A stretch of 64,000 nt of DNA from Paraflavitalea soli (GCF_003555545.1 NZ_CP032157.1:1988546-2052545); one strand, 5' to 3'. Shown: positions 8,605-18,361, counted from the stretch's first letter. Program-made: numbers and translations. Notes: generated by a model from the sequence alone, not told the origin.

Positions 8605-9678
8605 ATGAAACAAGCACAAAACATACAGAAAATACTGGCACAGTTGCAGACCCGGGAAGGAGCCGCATTCCAGGCCGATGAAGAAGCCATCGCCCTGGAA
8701 TACCAGAAGATCAATGCCAACAGGTCCGGTATAGCCATTAAGGTACTCACCGTTTTTGGCGGTATCCTGGCATCCCTCACTTTTATTGCGTTTCTTGTTA
8801 TTGCCGGCCTGATGGATTCAGATGCGGGTATGCTTACCCTGGGCCTGGCTTTCATCATCGCATCTGTCTGGCTGGGTAAAGCCTATGATAAGCTCATCAT
8901 CGACACCACCGCAGTTTCCTTATTCGTGATTGGCCTTGTTGTATTGACCTTTGGCCTGGAAGAGTTGAAAGTGCACGACAGCATCGTATGCATCATCCTG
9001 CTGCTGATAGCCATGATCACCCTCGCCATCATTCAAAATTACATGCCGGCATTCATCGCAGTACTCGTAGTGAATGGTTCCATCATTGCCCTCGTACTGG
9101 ACAACAACGCCAACCTGATCCATATTTACCTCGCCATAGCCGTCATCATCCTTACACTGCTCATGCTCGATGAAGCTGGTCTGATCACCTCCGGGAAAAA
9201 GGTGTCCCTATTGTACAATCCCGTTCGCCTGGGATTGATAGTGTCTATCCTGGCCACCTATATAATGATCGCCTGGAAGGGCTGGTTTCCCCATTCCATT
9301 CATTTCAACCTGGTATCAGCTGTCGCCGCCATAGCAGCCATCTTGTATACACTCCCACGCATCATGGTTCGGCTCGACGTTCAGTCGGCAACCGCCAGGG
9401 CAGGGGTGTACCTGATCACTGCATTACTGCTGGTCCCCACCGTATACGCTCCGGCCATACCCGGCGCCTTATTGCTCACCCTGCTATCCTTTTGGGTCAA
9501 TTACAAAACAGGTTACGCCCTCAGCATCATAGCCCTCGTATATTTTATAGGCCAATATTATTACGACCTGCAGTTTACCCTGCTCACCAAATCACTCCTG
9601 ATGATGGCATCCGGTATACTGTTTCTCCTGCTCTGTTTGCTCACCCATAAAAAGCTCAATCCCCATGAAAAAATATAA
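8605..9678 (+). CDS. DUF4401 multi-pass membrane protein
   Basis: 357 residues. The N-terminus (about 1-45) is soluble and helical, then ten or so membrane segments follow with very short loops. The pairing with DUF2157 and GDYXXLXY genes identifies it as the DUF4401 partner. Function unknown. Its last codons overlap the next start by 14 bases, which points to translational coupling. Confidence 0.85.
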   Translation: MKQAQNIQKILAQLQTREGAAFQADEEAIALEYQKINANRSGIAIKVLTVFGGILASLTFIAFLVIAGLMDSDAGMLTLGLAFIIASVWLGKAYDKLIIDTTAVSLFVIGLVVLTFGLEELKVHDSIVCIILLLIAMITLAIIQNYMPAFIAVLVVNGSIIALVLDNNANLIHIYLAIAVIILTLLMLDEAGLITSGKKVSLLYNPVRLGLIVSILATYIMIAWKGWFPHSIHFNLVSAVAAIAAILYTLPRIMVRLDVQSATARAGVYLITALLLVPTVYAPAIPGALLLTLLSFWVNYKTGYALSIIALVYFIGQYYYDLQFTLLTKSLLMMASGILFLLLCLLTHKKLNPHEKI

Positions 9679-10150
9679 GATCATTATCCTCGTACTCAAC
9701 CTCCTGCTGGTATTGGTATTTTTCCATTACTCCATCAGTAAGAAAGAGACCATCCTCCATAAAGGCACCTTGGTGTTATTGGAACTGGCCCCCGTAGATC
9801 CCCGTTCCCTGATCCAGGGCGATTACATGGACTTGCGGTACGCCATAGCACGCGAGACCAATGCCGATTCAATTCCCAAACGAGGTTATTGCGTGGTAAG
9901 CCTCGACTCCGGCCTCATTGCCCGGAAGATCAGGTTACAACAGCACAGAACACCCCGTGCACCCAATGAATACCTCATCGGATACACAGCCGACAGGTGG
10001 AATATCAATATAGGCGCTGAATCTTTTTTCTTTCAGGAAGGGCAGGCCGAAAAATTCGGCAAAGCTAAATATGGTGCGATTAAGATCGACGGTCAGGGCA
10101 ACAGCCTCCTCGTCGGCCTCTACGACGCACACCGCCAATTGATAAAATAG
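9665..10150 (+). CDS. GDYXXLXY-motif membrane-anchored protein
   Basis: 161 residues. One N-terminal membrane segment (about 5-24) is followed by an extracytoplasmic beta-rich domain with the naming motif GDYMDLRY (about residues 53-60), preceded by VDPRSLIQ, exactly the context expected of the GDYXXLXY family. Overlap with the upstream DUF4401 gene supports a coupled operon. Function is unknown; it is the only member of the trio with a sizeable periplasmic domain. Confidence 0.9.
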   Translation: MKKYKIIILVLNLLLVLVFFHYSISKKETILHKGTLVLLELAPVDPRSLIQGDYMDLRYAIARETNADSIPKRGYCVVSLDSGLIARKIRLQQHRTPRAPNEYLIGYTADRWNINIGAESFFFQEGQAEKFGKAKYGAIKIDGQGNSLLVGLYDAHRQLIK

Positions 10151-10156
10151 CCCACT

Positions 10157-10276
10157 TGGTTGTCATTTCGAACAAAGCGTAGCGGAGTGAGAAATCCCGC
10201 AGTGCGGGACAAGTACTGCTATCGAAGCAATCGCATTGCCGATTGCCGACTGCCGATTGTCGATTGCCGACATTGC
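10157..10276. repeat. Intergenic repeat (GTCATTTCGAAC type) and degenerate CGATTGCCGA tandem repeat
   Basis: The gap between the convergent GDYXXLXY and dnaG genes holds TTGTCATTTCGAACAAAG followed by GAGAAATCCCGCAGTGCGGG, a type of short dispersed intergenic sequence common in Bacteroidota genomes, then a run of GATTGCCGA-like units (10236-10276: GATTGCCGACTGCCGATTG and similar). No gene is supported here. A terminator could be formed by CCCGCAGTGCGGG but lacks a T run. Confidence 0.5.
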
Positions 10277-10281
10277 CGTAC

Positions 10282-12225
10282 TTACTTCAATATCACCGTC
10301 CCATTCTGCTTGATCATATCCTGCTCCAGCTGTTTCAGGTGCATATGCGTTTGCAGCAACACCATCAGCTCTTCTGATGTATGCGGATTCTGCATGTCCC
10401 GCTGGTTCTCCTCCATCAACCGGCGGATCTTTCGTATTTTAAGATAGGTAATGGCAGAAGTAACATCAGCCCGGTAAGTATCTTCTATCGTGGGCATCTT
10501 GCCGTCGAAATGTTCACTCCATTTCGTGCTCAGCTCATAAGCAAATTCTGTCACCGTCACGACCATGGCGCTCAGCGTCTGGTCTTCATGGTACAGGAAA
10601 TTCTTGGTGCTGGGTTCGATCCCCTCATCATACCACACTTTGTAGGTTTCCATCACCCGCACCAGCTCCTTGTTATCGATCATATTCTGCTCAACAGACT
10701 CTTCAAAGATATAATCCGCTACCCGGCGGTTCTCGTCCCAGGGTTTCAGCCCAAACTCCAGCAGACAGCGCACCATACCCCGCTCATTCATCTCATCTTT
10801 GTTGAACAGCGAGCCCGCATCCTCCTCCGGAATAAAGGGTGGGGGAGCGTCATCATAATACTGCCCGTCATCCGGCTGCTGGAATGATTGTTTTCCGCCT
10901 TCCTGCTTCTGTACCTTATCCCGGATGAACTTGTTCACCAGGTTATTCAGGCCCACTTCTTCGATCCGCAGCAGGTCAGCGCAGCGGCGTATATAATCCT
11001 GTTGCTTGGTAAAATCTTCCGTTTTGTTCAGCTTGGCGATCGTTTCTGCGATCTGGTTTACCAGCGCTGCTTTCTTATTCGTATCATCACCTGCATCCTT
11101 CAGCAATATCTCTACCTGGAAGAGTATAAAGTCTTTCTTATTCGCCTTGATGAAATCCTGGAAGGCGGAGGCGCCTATTTTATTGACGTAGCTGTCCGGA
11201 TCTTCCTTATCTGGTATCAGCACCAGCTTTACATTCAGCCCTTCTTCTATGGCGAGGTCAAGGCCCCGCAAAGCCGCTTTCACACCCGCCGCATCCCCAT
11301 CATAAATGATCGTCAGGTTTTTTGTGTATTTCTTCACCAGGCGCAGCTGATCCGGCGTCAAAGAAGTACCGCCCGAAGCCACTACATTTTCAATGCCCGC
11401 CTGGTGTAAGGATACTACATCCGTATAACCTTCCACCAGCAAACACTCGTCATTTTTGTCAATAGACTGCCGCGCAAAATAAGAGCCATATAGTATCTTA
11501 CTCTTGTGGTAGATTTCATTCTCCGGCGTATTGATGTATTTGGGAGCCCGGTCTACCTTTCCAATTACCCGTGCGCCAAAACCCAACACCTTTCCGCTTT
11601 GGTTATGGATCGGGAAAATGATACGTCCCCGGTAATTATCGTACGGCCGCTCATCCCGCACCACGATCAGCCCGCTTTTTTGTAAGTACTCCGGGTTGTA
11701 TTGCGCGGCAATCGCAGCTTTGGCAAAGGCATCCCGGTCTTGCAGGCAGTAGCCGATCTGGAATTTGCGGATCACCTCTTCCCGGAAACCTCTTTCCTTC
11801 AGGTAACTCATCGCAATATCTTCTCCTTCTTCCGAATTAAACAACTTCTCTGCAAAGTATTGCTGGGCAAATTGATTGATGATGTATAAACTGTCCGCAA
11901 CCTGATATTGTGCTTTCAGCTCCGGGCTCACCTCCGTTTCCTCGATCTCTACATTGTATTTATTGGCCAGCCAGCGCAGCGCCTCCACATAGGAGTACTT
12001 TTCATGCTCCATCAGGAAACTGATCGAATTACCGCTTTTGCCGCAACCAAAGCACTTATAGATCTCCTTCGTAGGAGAGACCGAAAAGGAGGGAGATTTC
12101 TCGTTGTGAAACGGGCAAAGGCCAATATAATTCACGCCCCGCTTCTTCAGCTTCACGAAGCTGCCCACCACTTCCACCACGTCGATCCGGCTCTGGATCT
12201 GCTGTATCGTTTGCTGAGTTATCAA
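10282..12225 (-). CDS. dnaG: DNA primase DnaG
   Basis: 647 residues. It makes RNA primers for replication. The N-terminal zinc finger is visible (CPFHNEKSPSF about 38-48, then CFGCGKSGN), followed by the catalytic core (ILYGSYFARQ, VEGYTDVVSLHQAGI and the TOPRIM Asp motif IYDGDAAG), and a C-terminal helicase-interaction region. Length fits the family. Translation must start at TTG (12225-12223), because the zinc finger begins close to the N-terminus and no upstream ATG or GTG is in frame; the next Met lies far inside the core. A perfect TAnnTTTG box lies 32 bases upstream. Long ORFs on the plus strand across this gene are shadows. Confidence 0.97.
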   Translation of the reverse strand: MITQQTIQQIQSRIDVVEVVGSFVKLKKRGVNYIGLCPFHNEKSPSFSVSPTKEIYKCFGCGKSGNSISFLMEHEKYSYVEALRWLANKYNVEIEETEVSPELKAQYQVADSLYIINQFAQQYFAEKLFNSEEGEDIAMSYLKERGFREEVIRKFQIGYCLQDRDAFAKAAIAAQYNPEYLQKSGLIVVRDERPYDNYRGRIIFPIHNQSGKVLGFGARVIGKVDRAPKYINTPENEIYHKSKILYGSYFARQSIDKNDECLLVEGYTDVVSLHQAGIENVVASGGTSLTPDQLRLVKKYTKNLTIIYDGDAAGVKAALRGLDLAIEEGLNVKLVLIPDKEDPDSYVNKIGASAFQDFIKANKKDFILFQVEILLKDAGDDTNKKAALVNQIAETIAKLNKTEDFTKQQDYIRRCADLLRIEEVGLNNLVNKFIRDKVQKQEGGKQSFQQPDDGQYYDDAPPPFIPEEDAGSLFNKDEMNERGMVRCLLEFGLKPWDENRRVADYIFEESVEQNMIDNKELVRVMETYKVWYDEGIEPSTKNFLYHEDQTLSAMVVTVTEFAYELSTKWSEHFDGKMPTIEDTYRADVTSAITYLKIRKIRRLMEENQRDMQNPHTSEELMVLLQTHMHLKQLEQDMIKQNGTVILK

Positions 12226-12256
12226 GCTGACCTACAATTATTTAGTTAGGAAACCC

Positions 12257-12264
12257 CAAAAATA
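12257..12264 (-). promoter_or_regulatory. Bacteroidota -7 promoter box for dnaG
   Basis: On the minus strand this reads TATTTTTG, a perfect TAnnTTTG -7 box, 32 bases before the TTG start of dnaG. A -33 box is not obvious at the expected distance. Confidence 0.5.
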
Positions 12265-12269
12265 CGCAA

Positions 12270-12610
12270 TTCTTGCGGAAGCCAGAATACAGAAGACAGA
12301 ATCCAGAATTCAGAAGCCCGCAACCAGCAACTGGAAACCAGCCCCATCGATGCAAGCGTGTCTTCCAGCCCCTTTAGGGGTTTCCGCTTTGTAGCCCATC
12401 GATGCGAACGTGTATTCCCACCCCATCGGGGTGGCCGCTTTGTAGCAACGTCCACCCCAGGCCATCCGGCCCCATAGGGGCCACCCCCTACACCCGCTGC
12501 CAACCAGCTACGTCTGCCAAACCCGAAACCCGGCCCCCAAAAGCCAGGAACCCGAGATTCGATACGCCCCTGTATTTCTTCTGCATTCTGTATTCTGGAT
12601 GCTGGATGCT
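12270..12610. repeat. Repeat-rich non-coding gap with tandem CCCATCGATGC units
   Basis: No gene is supported between dnaG and the gene at 12754. Two adjacent 51-52 base units (12343-12394 and 12395-12445) start CCCATCGATGC and end CCGCTTTGTAG; each contains a small palindrome in its middle (CCCCTTTAGGGG in the first, CCACCCCATCGGGGTGG in the second), and a third partial unit follows (12446-12487, GGCCCCATAGGGGCC). The flanks hold CAGAATACAGAA-type and complementary TTCTGTATTCTGG sequences (12279-12312, 12576-12605), another common Bacteroidota intergenic type. Confidence 0.6.
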
Positions 12611-12753
12611 CCGATCTGCATTCCCGGTGCATAATTTTAATCCAAATCTCCCTGCCCTTTCACCAAATCTTCCTAAATTAGAATCAGAACCCATAAGCAA
12701 TCAGCCCATCGCGTTCCACCAGTTCTTTATTTCTTCACTTAAATTTTTCTCCC

Positions 12754-13125
12754 ATGGTTACTACAGATGTAGCACAGCTCACTAGAGAATGCAATGCCTG
12801 GAGGGAGACATTGCGTTCCTGGCGCGACGAATTCGCCCGGCTTAAAACAAGGCTCATTGATGTTGCCGCAAGGCAAACCACTAAAGAAGACCTCCTGGAA
12901 GTAGACCACCTCGACAATCAGCTGCACATTCAGCTCATTAACATCCACGACCTCAAGCACGCCATCAAATCCCACACCCGCCAGATCGATTCGGAAATTG
13001 CCAAAGGCCCCTTACGGGATGACACCGCAGCCAACCACGAAAACCTCTACGACGAGTACCAACACCTTGAACACACTTTACTGGAAGTAAAACAGGAATT
13101 TAAAGACTTTATTGACCGAACGTGA
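12754..13125 (+). CDS. Small coiled-coil protein, unknown function
   Basis: 123 residues, almost entirely predicted helix with heptad-like spacing (WRETLRSWRDEFARLKTRL; HLEHTLLEVKQEFKDFI). No signal peptide or membrane segment. It starts at an ATG after a T-rich stretch. It precedes the EF-G-like gene by 173 bases on the same strand, but no functional tie is visible. I do not recognise a family. Confidence 0.7.
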   Translation: MVTTDVAQLTRECNAWRETLRSWRDEFARLKTRLIDVAARQTTKEDLLEVDHLDNQLHIQLINIHDLKHAIKSHTRQIDSEIAKGPLRDDTAANHENLYDEYQHLEHTLLEVKQEFKDFIDRT

Positions 13126-13298
13126 TATAGTCCGCACAGGGCTCATAAACCACTGATGTAGCGGCATTATCCCAATGACCGGTACGCTACTGTATTCTAC
13201 GTCCTTGCCACCCCAAAGACGTAGCAATTCCCTATCCCCTGAATGCTCGATCGTACTAACCATATATGCTATACTTCAAACATTAAAAAACCTTTGCT

Positions 13299-15437
13299 AT
13301 GCCGGAATTCGATACTTCACACGTAAAAAATATAGTCTTGCTGGGCCATGCCGGCGCCGGCAAGACAACATTGGCGGAATGCATGCTCTTCGAAGCAGGC
13401 CTTATCACCCGCCGCGGCTCCGTACAGGAGCGCAATACCGTTTCAGATTACCATGAACTGGAACAGGAAAGAGGCAACTCCATCTTCTCCACCTTACTCC
13501 ACTCCAAGTGGCGCGGTTATAAGATCAACATTATTGATACCCCCGGATACGATGATTTTGCCGGCGAAGTAGTGTCCGCCCTTCGCGTGGCCGATACCGG
13601 CGTCATGCTCCTCAATGCAGTGATGGGCGTAGAAGTAGGCACCGACATCATATGGGAGTACACCGAGCAATTCAAAACACCCATGATCTTTGCCGTTAAT
13701 AAACTCGATGATGACAATGCCGACTTCGATACCACCGTGCGGGAAGCCAAAAACCATTTTGGCAATAAAGTAGTGGTAGTGCAATACCCACAGCAGCAGG
13801 GCGTGGGTTTTCATGCCATCATCGATGTGCTCCGCATGACCATGTACAAATTTCATGATGCCGGAGGCAAACCCGAAAAACTGCCCATCCCCGAAGAAGA
13901 AAAAGCCAGGGCCGATGAACTCCACCGCGAACTGGTAGAAGCCATCGCCGGGAATGACGAAGCCCTCATGGAAAAATATTTCGACAAAGGTGAGCTCGAC
14001 GAAGACGAAATGAAAGAGGGCATGAAGAAAGCCATGATCAACCACGATCTCTTCCCCTTGTTTTGCCTCTCTGCCGAACGCAATATGGGCAGTGGACGAC
14101 TCATGGGATTCATCGACAATGTATGCCCCAGCGCCAATGAAATGCGCGCAGCAGCAAAACTGGTAAGCGGCCAGCAAAACCTTACCTGTGATGCCTCAGG
14201 CCCTGCCTGCCTCTTCATCTATAAAACTATGTCAGAACCCCATGTAGGCGAGCTCTCTTTCTTCAAAGTGTATTCGGGCACCATTAAAAGTGGTATGGAG
14301 CTCGTCAATGAGACCACCGGTGCATCAGAAAAGCTCAACCAGTTGTTTGTGGTCGAAGGCAACAAACGCATCAATGTACCCGAACTGGTAGCTGGTGATA
14401 TAGGCGCTACCCTGAAACTAAAGAATACCCATGTCAACAATACCTTGCATGAAAAAGGAAAGAACCTCGAGCTGGAACCCATCATATTCCCGGCAGCCAA
14501 TATGAGCATGGCCATCGAATCCGTGAAGAAAGGCGAGGAGGAGAAGCTGTCCGTGGCCCTTCACCAGTTGCCCGAAGAAGACCCTACCGTACGCGTGGAG
14601 TTTTCCCAGGAGCTGAAACAAACCATCATCCATTGCCTGGGCGAATTACACCTCAGCGTTATTCGCTGGCGCATAGAACACCTGCATGGGGTGGAAGTGA
14701 AATTCACCCGGCCACGCATACCTTACCGCGAGACCATCCGCCGCATGGCCGAATCCAGTTACCGCCACAAGAAACAGTCGGGCGGCAATGGCCAGTTTGG
14801 AGAAGTGTTCATGCGCATAGAACCCTGGTACGAAGGCATGCCCGATCCAAAGGGATTGAACGTACGCGCACGAGAAGAACATCCACTGGACTGGGGCGGC
14901 AAACTCGTGTATTACAATTGTATTGTGGGTGGCGCCATCGATACTCGCTTCCTGCCTTCCATCCTGAAAGGCGTGATGGAAAAAATGCACGAAGGCCCCC
15001 AAACTGGCTCTTTTGTACGCGATGTGCGCGTATCCGTGTATGATGGCAAAATGCACCCTGTCGATTCCAATGATATCTCTTTTAAGATTGCCGGCCTGAT
15101 GGCCTTTAAGCAGGCTTTTGCCCAGGCCGATCCACAGATACTGGAACCTATCTATCATGTGGAAGTCCTTTGCCCCGATGACCTCACCGGTTCCGTGATC
15201 GGTGATCTCCAGACCCGCAGGGCCATCGTGGAGGGGATGGATACAGAAGGCCATTTTACCAGGATCCTGGCCAAAGTACCCCTCGCCGAAATGCACGATT
15301 ACTCTTCTTCCCTGCGGTCCATCACACAGGGACGGGCCAAGTTCAATATGAAGTTTGAAGATTATGCCGCCGTACCTAGTGAGGTACAGAAAAAACTACA
15401 GGATGACTACCATAGACTTGCCAAAGAAGAAGCCTGA
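13299..15437 (+). CDS. Elongation factor G-like GTP-binding protein (EF-G2 type)
   Basis: 712 residues with the full EF-G domain set: G domain with P-loop GHAGAGKT (16-23), switch II DTPGYDDF (80-87), NKLD (134-137), then domains II to V, including the domain IV region (YRHKKQSGGNGQFGEV). In canonical EF-G the P-loop is (G/A)HxDAGKT and switch II is DTPGHVDF; here the histidine needed for GTP hydrolysis is Tyr. This pattern is shared by the EF-G-like family in many bacteria, and an EF-G paralogue without GTPase activity has been described in Bacteroides; orthology is not shown here. It is therefore probably not the housekeeping fusA. A terminator hairpin follows the gene. Confidence 0.9.
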   Translation: MPEFDTSHVKNIVLLGHAGAGKTTLAECMLFEAGLITRRGSVQERNTVSDYHELEQERGNSIFSTLLHSKWRGYKINIIDTPGYDDFAGEVVSALRVADTGVMLLNAVMGVEVGTDIIWEYTEQFKTPMIFAVNKLDDDNADFDTTVREAKNHFGNKVVVVQYPQQQGVGFHAIIDVLRMTMYKFHDAGGKPEKLPIPEEEKARADELHRELVEAIAGNDEALMEKYFDKGELDEDEMKEGMKKAMINHDLFPLFCLSAERNMGSGRLMGFIDNVCPSANEMRAAAKLVSGQQNLTCDASGPACLFIYKTMSEPHVGELSFFKVYSGTIKSGMELVNETTGASEKLNQLFVVEGNKRINVPELVAGDIGATLKLKNTHVNNTLHEKGKNLELEPIIFPAANMSMAIESVKKGEEEKLSVALHQLPEEDPTVRVEFSQELKQTIIHCLGELHLSVIRWRIEHLHGVEVKFTRPRIPYRETIRRMAESSYRHKKQSGGNGQFGEVFMRIEPWYEGMPDPKGLNVRAREEHPLDWGGKLVYYNCIVGGAIDTRFLPSILKGVMEKMHEGPQTGSFVRDVRVSVYDGKMHPVDSNDISFKIAGLMAFKQAFAQADPQILEPIYHVEVLCPDDLTGSVIGDLQTRRAIVEGMDTEGHFTRILAKVPLAEMHDYSSSLRSITQGRAKFNMKFEDYAAVPSEVQKKLQDDYHRLAKEEA

Positions 15438-15486
15438 CAACTATTGAAAGCGTGCTTACCAGTATGTGAAAGGTGCTTACCAGTGC

Positions 15487-15527
15487 AACAGGCTATTTGC
15501 CCAAAGCAGATAGCCTGTTTTTTTTTT
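15487..15527 (+). terminator. Rho-independent terminator after the EF-G-like gene
   Basis: AACAGGCTAT and ATAGCCTGTT pair into a 10-bp stem around a short loop and are followed by a run of T, 50 bases after the stop codon. Confidence 0.85.
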
Positions 15528-15532
15528 ACGGA

Positions 15533-15558
15533 TGTCAGCCTGAGCCTGTCGAAGGCGT
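15533..15558. repeat. Dispersed intergenic repeat (GTCAGCCTGAGCCTGTCGAAGG type)
   Basis: The sequence TGTCAGCCTGAGCCTGTC followed by GAAGGCGT recurs exactly at 19769-19794 and in a related form at 45386-45447. It lies directly behind the terminator of the EF-G-like gene. Confidence 0.7.
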
Positions 15559-15714
15559 CTAAGGCCAAACGATTTCACTATTCAATATTGACTATTCCCT
15601 TATTTGTTAAAACAAAGCCAAAATCCCCACTCCTGCAAGGATGCCACCCAAAAGACGTCTAACCTGTATTCATAAGATAGTCAACCCATTATTGAAGATA
15701 ATTTTTACCTGGTA

Positions 15715-18288
15715 ATGAAGAATATTGGAAGTTTATTGGCCTTCGTATGTTTAGTGATCAATATACAGGCACAGGAAAGGAACCGGCCTGCGGGTGAACA
15801 CAAAGGTGGTGAGGCAAATGGTCATTTGTATGGAAGGGTCGTGGACGGTAAAACCAATAAAGGCGTGGAAGCCGCCTCCGTACGTTTGTTTATTATCCTG
15901 AAAGACAATACAGGTCAGTCCAGGGACAGCCTCGCTGGTGGGATGCTTACCAAACCCAATGGTGACTTTAGTGTAGAGAACCTTCCCACATTCGCTGCTT
16001 ACCGCCTCAATATTACCGCTATTGGCTTCAAGGAGATTAATCAGCAGGTAACCTTCCACCGCAAAGCCAGTGGAGGCGGTGCCATAGAACAAGATCTCGG
16101 CAATATAAAACTCGAACAGGATGCTGCTACACTCGGTGTAGTTACTGTGGTGGGTCAAAAGCCAGCCCTGCAGATGGGCATCGACCGCAAATTCTTTGAT
16201 GTCGACAAAAGTCTTACCGCTGCAGGTGGCACCGCTATTGATGTCATGAAGAATATACCTTCTGTGAGTGTGGATGTAGATGGCAACGTGACCCTGCGCA
16301 ACAGTTCCCCACAGATCTTTGTAGATGGTCGTCCTACCATCCTTACCCTCGATCAGATACCCGCTGATAACATTGAAAGAGTAGAGCTCATCACCAACCC
16401 GTCTGCCAAATTCGATGCTGCCAGTACCGGTGGTGTCATAAATGTGATCCTGAAGAAGAACAAGAAACTCGGCCTTAATGGATTGGCATCTATAGGAGCC
16501 GGTTATCCCGATATCCTCAATGGCAACCTCACCCTCAACCTGCGCCAGAATAAATTCAATTTCTTTGCCAGCGGCAACTACAACCAGTCTGGTGGTATTG
16601 CCAAAAGCAAATCATTCCGCCAGAACAGGAAAGCCGGTATTGCCACCGATTATTTCAACCAGCAATCCGAAGGCGATCGCCTCCGCAAGTTTGGTTCCGT
16701 ACGTTTTGGTGTTGATTACTTCATGGATAACCGCAACACCTTCACCATTTCCCAGAACTTCGTAACCGGTAAGGAAAGCAACGACGAAACCCAGGACCAG
16801 CGGTATACCAACCTCAACAATGAGCTCACACAATACGGCGACCGCTTAGCCAACAGCAGCAACAATTTCAACAGGAGCAATACCCAGTTCCTGTACAAGC
16901 ACAAGTTTTCCGAATCCGGCAAGGAGTTGAATGCCGATATCAGTTACAATACAGGAGGAGGTACCAACAATTCCCTCATCACAAATCATTATTACAAACC
17001 CGATGGTACACCGGCTGCCAATACCAATATCGTTCGCAATGATGGCAATGACGACAACGACCAGGTAACCGTACAGGTAGATTTTACTGATCCCAAGGGC
17101 GAGCATACCAAATTTGAGACCGGCCTCCGTTCCTATATCAACAACTATCGCAGCCAGTTCAATGCCTTCTCCGTAGCCAATGGTACAGAGACCAAATTGT
17201 CATTGAGCAATAATTACAAGTACCGCGAAATGGTCAATGCTGCTTATGCGACCTACAGCAGTAAACTGGGTCCTGTCAGTTACCAGTTGGGTCTTCGCGC
17301 AGAATATTCAAAGTTCGATGGCGAGTTGATTGACAGTGCAAAGAAGTTTGGATACACCTATCCCGAAAAGATCGATAACATCTTCGATGCCTTGTTTCCC
17401 AGCCTATTTATCACCAAAGCGCTGAGTGAAAGCCAGGATATCCAGGTCAACTATACCCGTCGTATCCGCCGGCCCAATTTCTGGCAGATGAATCCCTTTG
17501 TGGACATCAACGATCCACTCAATCTGAGGCAGGGTAATCCTTCCCTCAAACCCGAGTTCACCAATTCATTTGAGTTCAACTACAATAAGACCTATAGCTC
17601 CGGTAGTTTCCTGGGTGTGGTATATTATCGCCATACCGATGGAGAGATCACCCAGTTCAGCGATACCATTTCTGCACAGCAATACGAGCAGCTCAACAAT
17701 GCCGCTGTTGATCCCAATGCCATTCTCAGCACCTTTATCAATGCCAATACAGAAAATGTATGGGGCAGTGAATTGACCCTGCAGCAGAAAATAGGCAAGA
17801 ACTTCGACTTTACGCCTACCGTTTCCATGCAGTATACAAAAGTGAATGCGAAGCTCGAAAAGATCGACCTCAGCAATGAAGGCTTTAATTGGGAGGCCAA
17901 GCTCATTGCCAATTACCGTATTGCCAGTAAGAATAAGATATTTGATAAACTCAGCTTCCAGACCATTGGAGAATATGAGTCGCCCGAAATATTACCCCAG
18001 GGTAAGCGCAAGGACCAGTTGAGCGTAGATGCCGCCCTGCGCAAGGATTTCCTGAAAGGCAATAAGGGAACCCTTACTTTCAGCGTTAATGATGTATTCA
18101 ACTCGCGTCGGTGGGGCACCATTTACGATACGGAGAATTTCTACCAGGACTCCTACCGCCGCCGCAACGTACGCAGCTTCCGCATCACCTTTACCTATAA
18201 GTTTGGTAAAGCCGACTTCAACCTCTTCAAACGCAAGGGTGGTGGTGAAGGCAGCGGAAACGAAGAAGGCGGCGGAGACCGCGGCTAA
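15715..18288 (+). CDS. TonB-dependent receptor-like outer membrane beta-barrel protein
   Basis: 857 residues. Signal peptide (about 1-19, ending IQAQ), a carboxypeptidase-regulatory-like domain (about 38-130, LYGRVVDGKTNKGVEAASV), a plug region (about 150-250: IDVMKNIPSVSVDVDGNVTL, IFVDGRPTIL, IERVELITNPSAKFDAAS) and a large barrel of the outer_membrane_beta-barrel family 3 type (RRPNFWQMNPFVDINDP). The C-terminus ends in a Gly/Glu-rich tail after the last strand, unusual for a barrel, where an aromatic residue is normally last. No SusD partner or TonB gene is adjacent, so the substrate is unknown. Confidence 0.88.
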   Translation: MKNIGSLLAFVCLVINIQAQERNRPAGEHKGGEANGHLYGRVVDGKTNKGVEAASVRLFIILKDNTGQSRDSLAGGMLTKPNGDFSVENLPTFAAYRLNITAIGFKEINQQVTFHRKASGGGAIEQDLGNIKLEQDAATLGVVTVVGQKPALQMGIDRKFFDVDKSLTAAGGTAIDVMKNIPSVSVDVDGNVTLRNSSPQIFVDGRPTILTLDQIPADNIERVELITNPSAKFDAASTGGVINVILKKNKKLGLNGLASIGAGYPDILNGNLTLNLRQNKFNFFASGNYNQSGGIAKSKSFRQNRKAGIATDYFNQQSEGDRLRKFGSVRFGVDYFMDNRNTFTISQNFVTGKESNDETQDQRYTNLNNELTQYGDRLANSSNNFNRSNTQFLYKHKFSESGKELNADISYNTGGGTNNSLITNHYYKPDGTPAANTNIVRNDGNDDNDQVTVQVDFTDPKGEHTKFETGLRSYINNYRSQFNAFSVANGTETKLSLSNNYKYREMVNAAYATYSSKLGPVSYQLGLRAEYSKFDGELIDSAKKFGYTYPEKIDNIFDALFPSLFITKALSESQDIQVNYTRRIRRPNFWQMNPFVDINDPLNLRQGNPSLKPEFTNSFEFNYNKTYSSGSFLGVVYYRHTDGEITQFSDTISAQQYEQLNNAAVDPNAILSTFINANTENVWGSELTLQQKIGKNFDFTPTVSMQYTKVNAKLEKIDLSNEGFNWEAKLIANYRIASKNKIFDKLSFQTIGEYESPEILPQGKRKDQLSVDAALRKDFLKGNKGTLTFSVNDVFNSRRWGTIYDTENFYQDSYRRRNVRSFRITFTYKFGKADFNLFKRKGGGEGSGNEEGGGDRG

Positions 18289-18361
18289 TAACGGGTTACT
18301 TTTAGTCAGCCATTCAAAGCGTGACAGCAACCCGAAACACTACACTCGAAACCCGAAACCC

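Noticed and set aside
10381-11409. Two long plus-strand ORFs across dnaG
   Set aside because: Shadows of the dnaG coding frame; no start context or family match.
12343-12487. Possible CRISPR array
   Set aside because: Only two to three units, directly adjacent without spacers, and no cas genes in the window.
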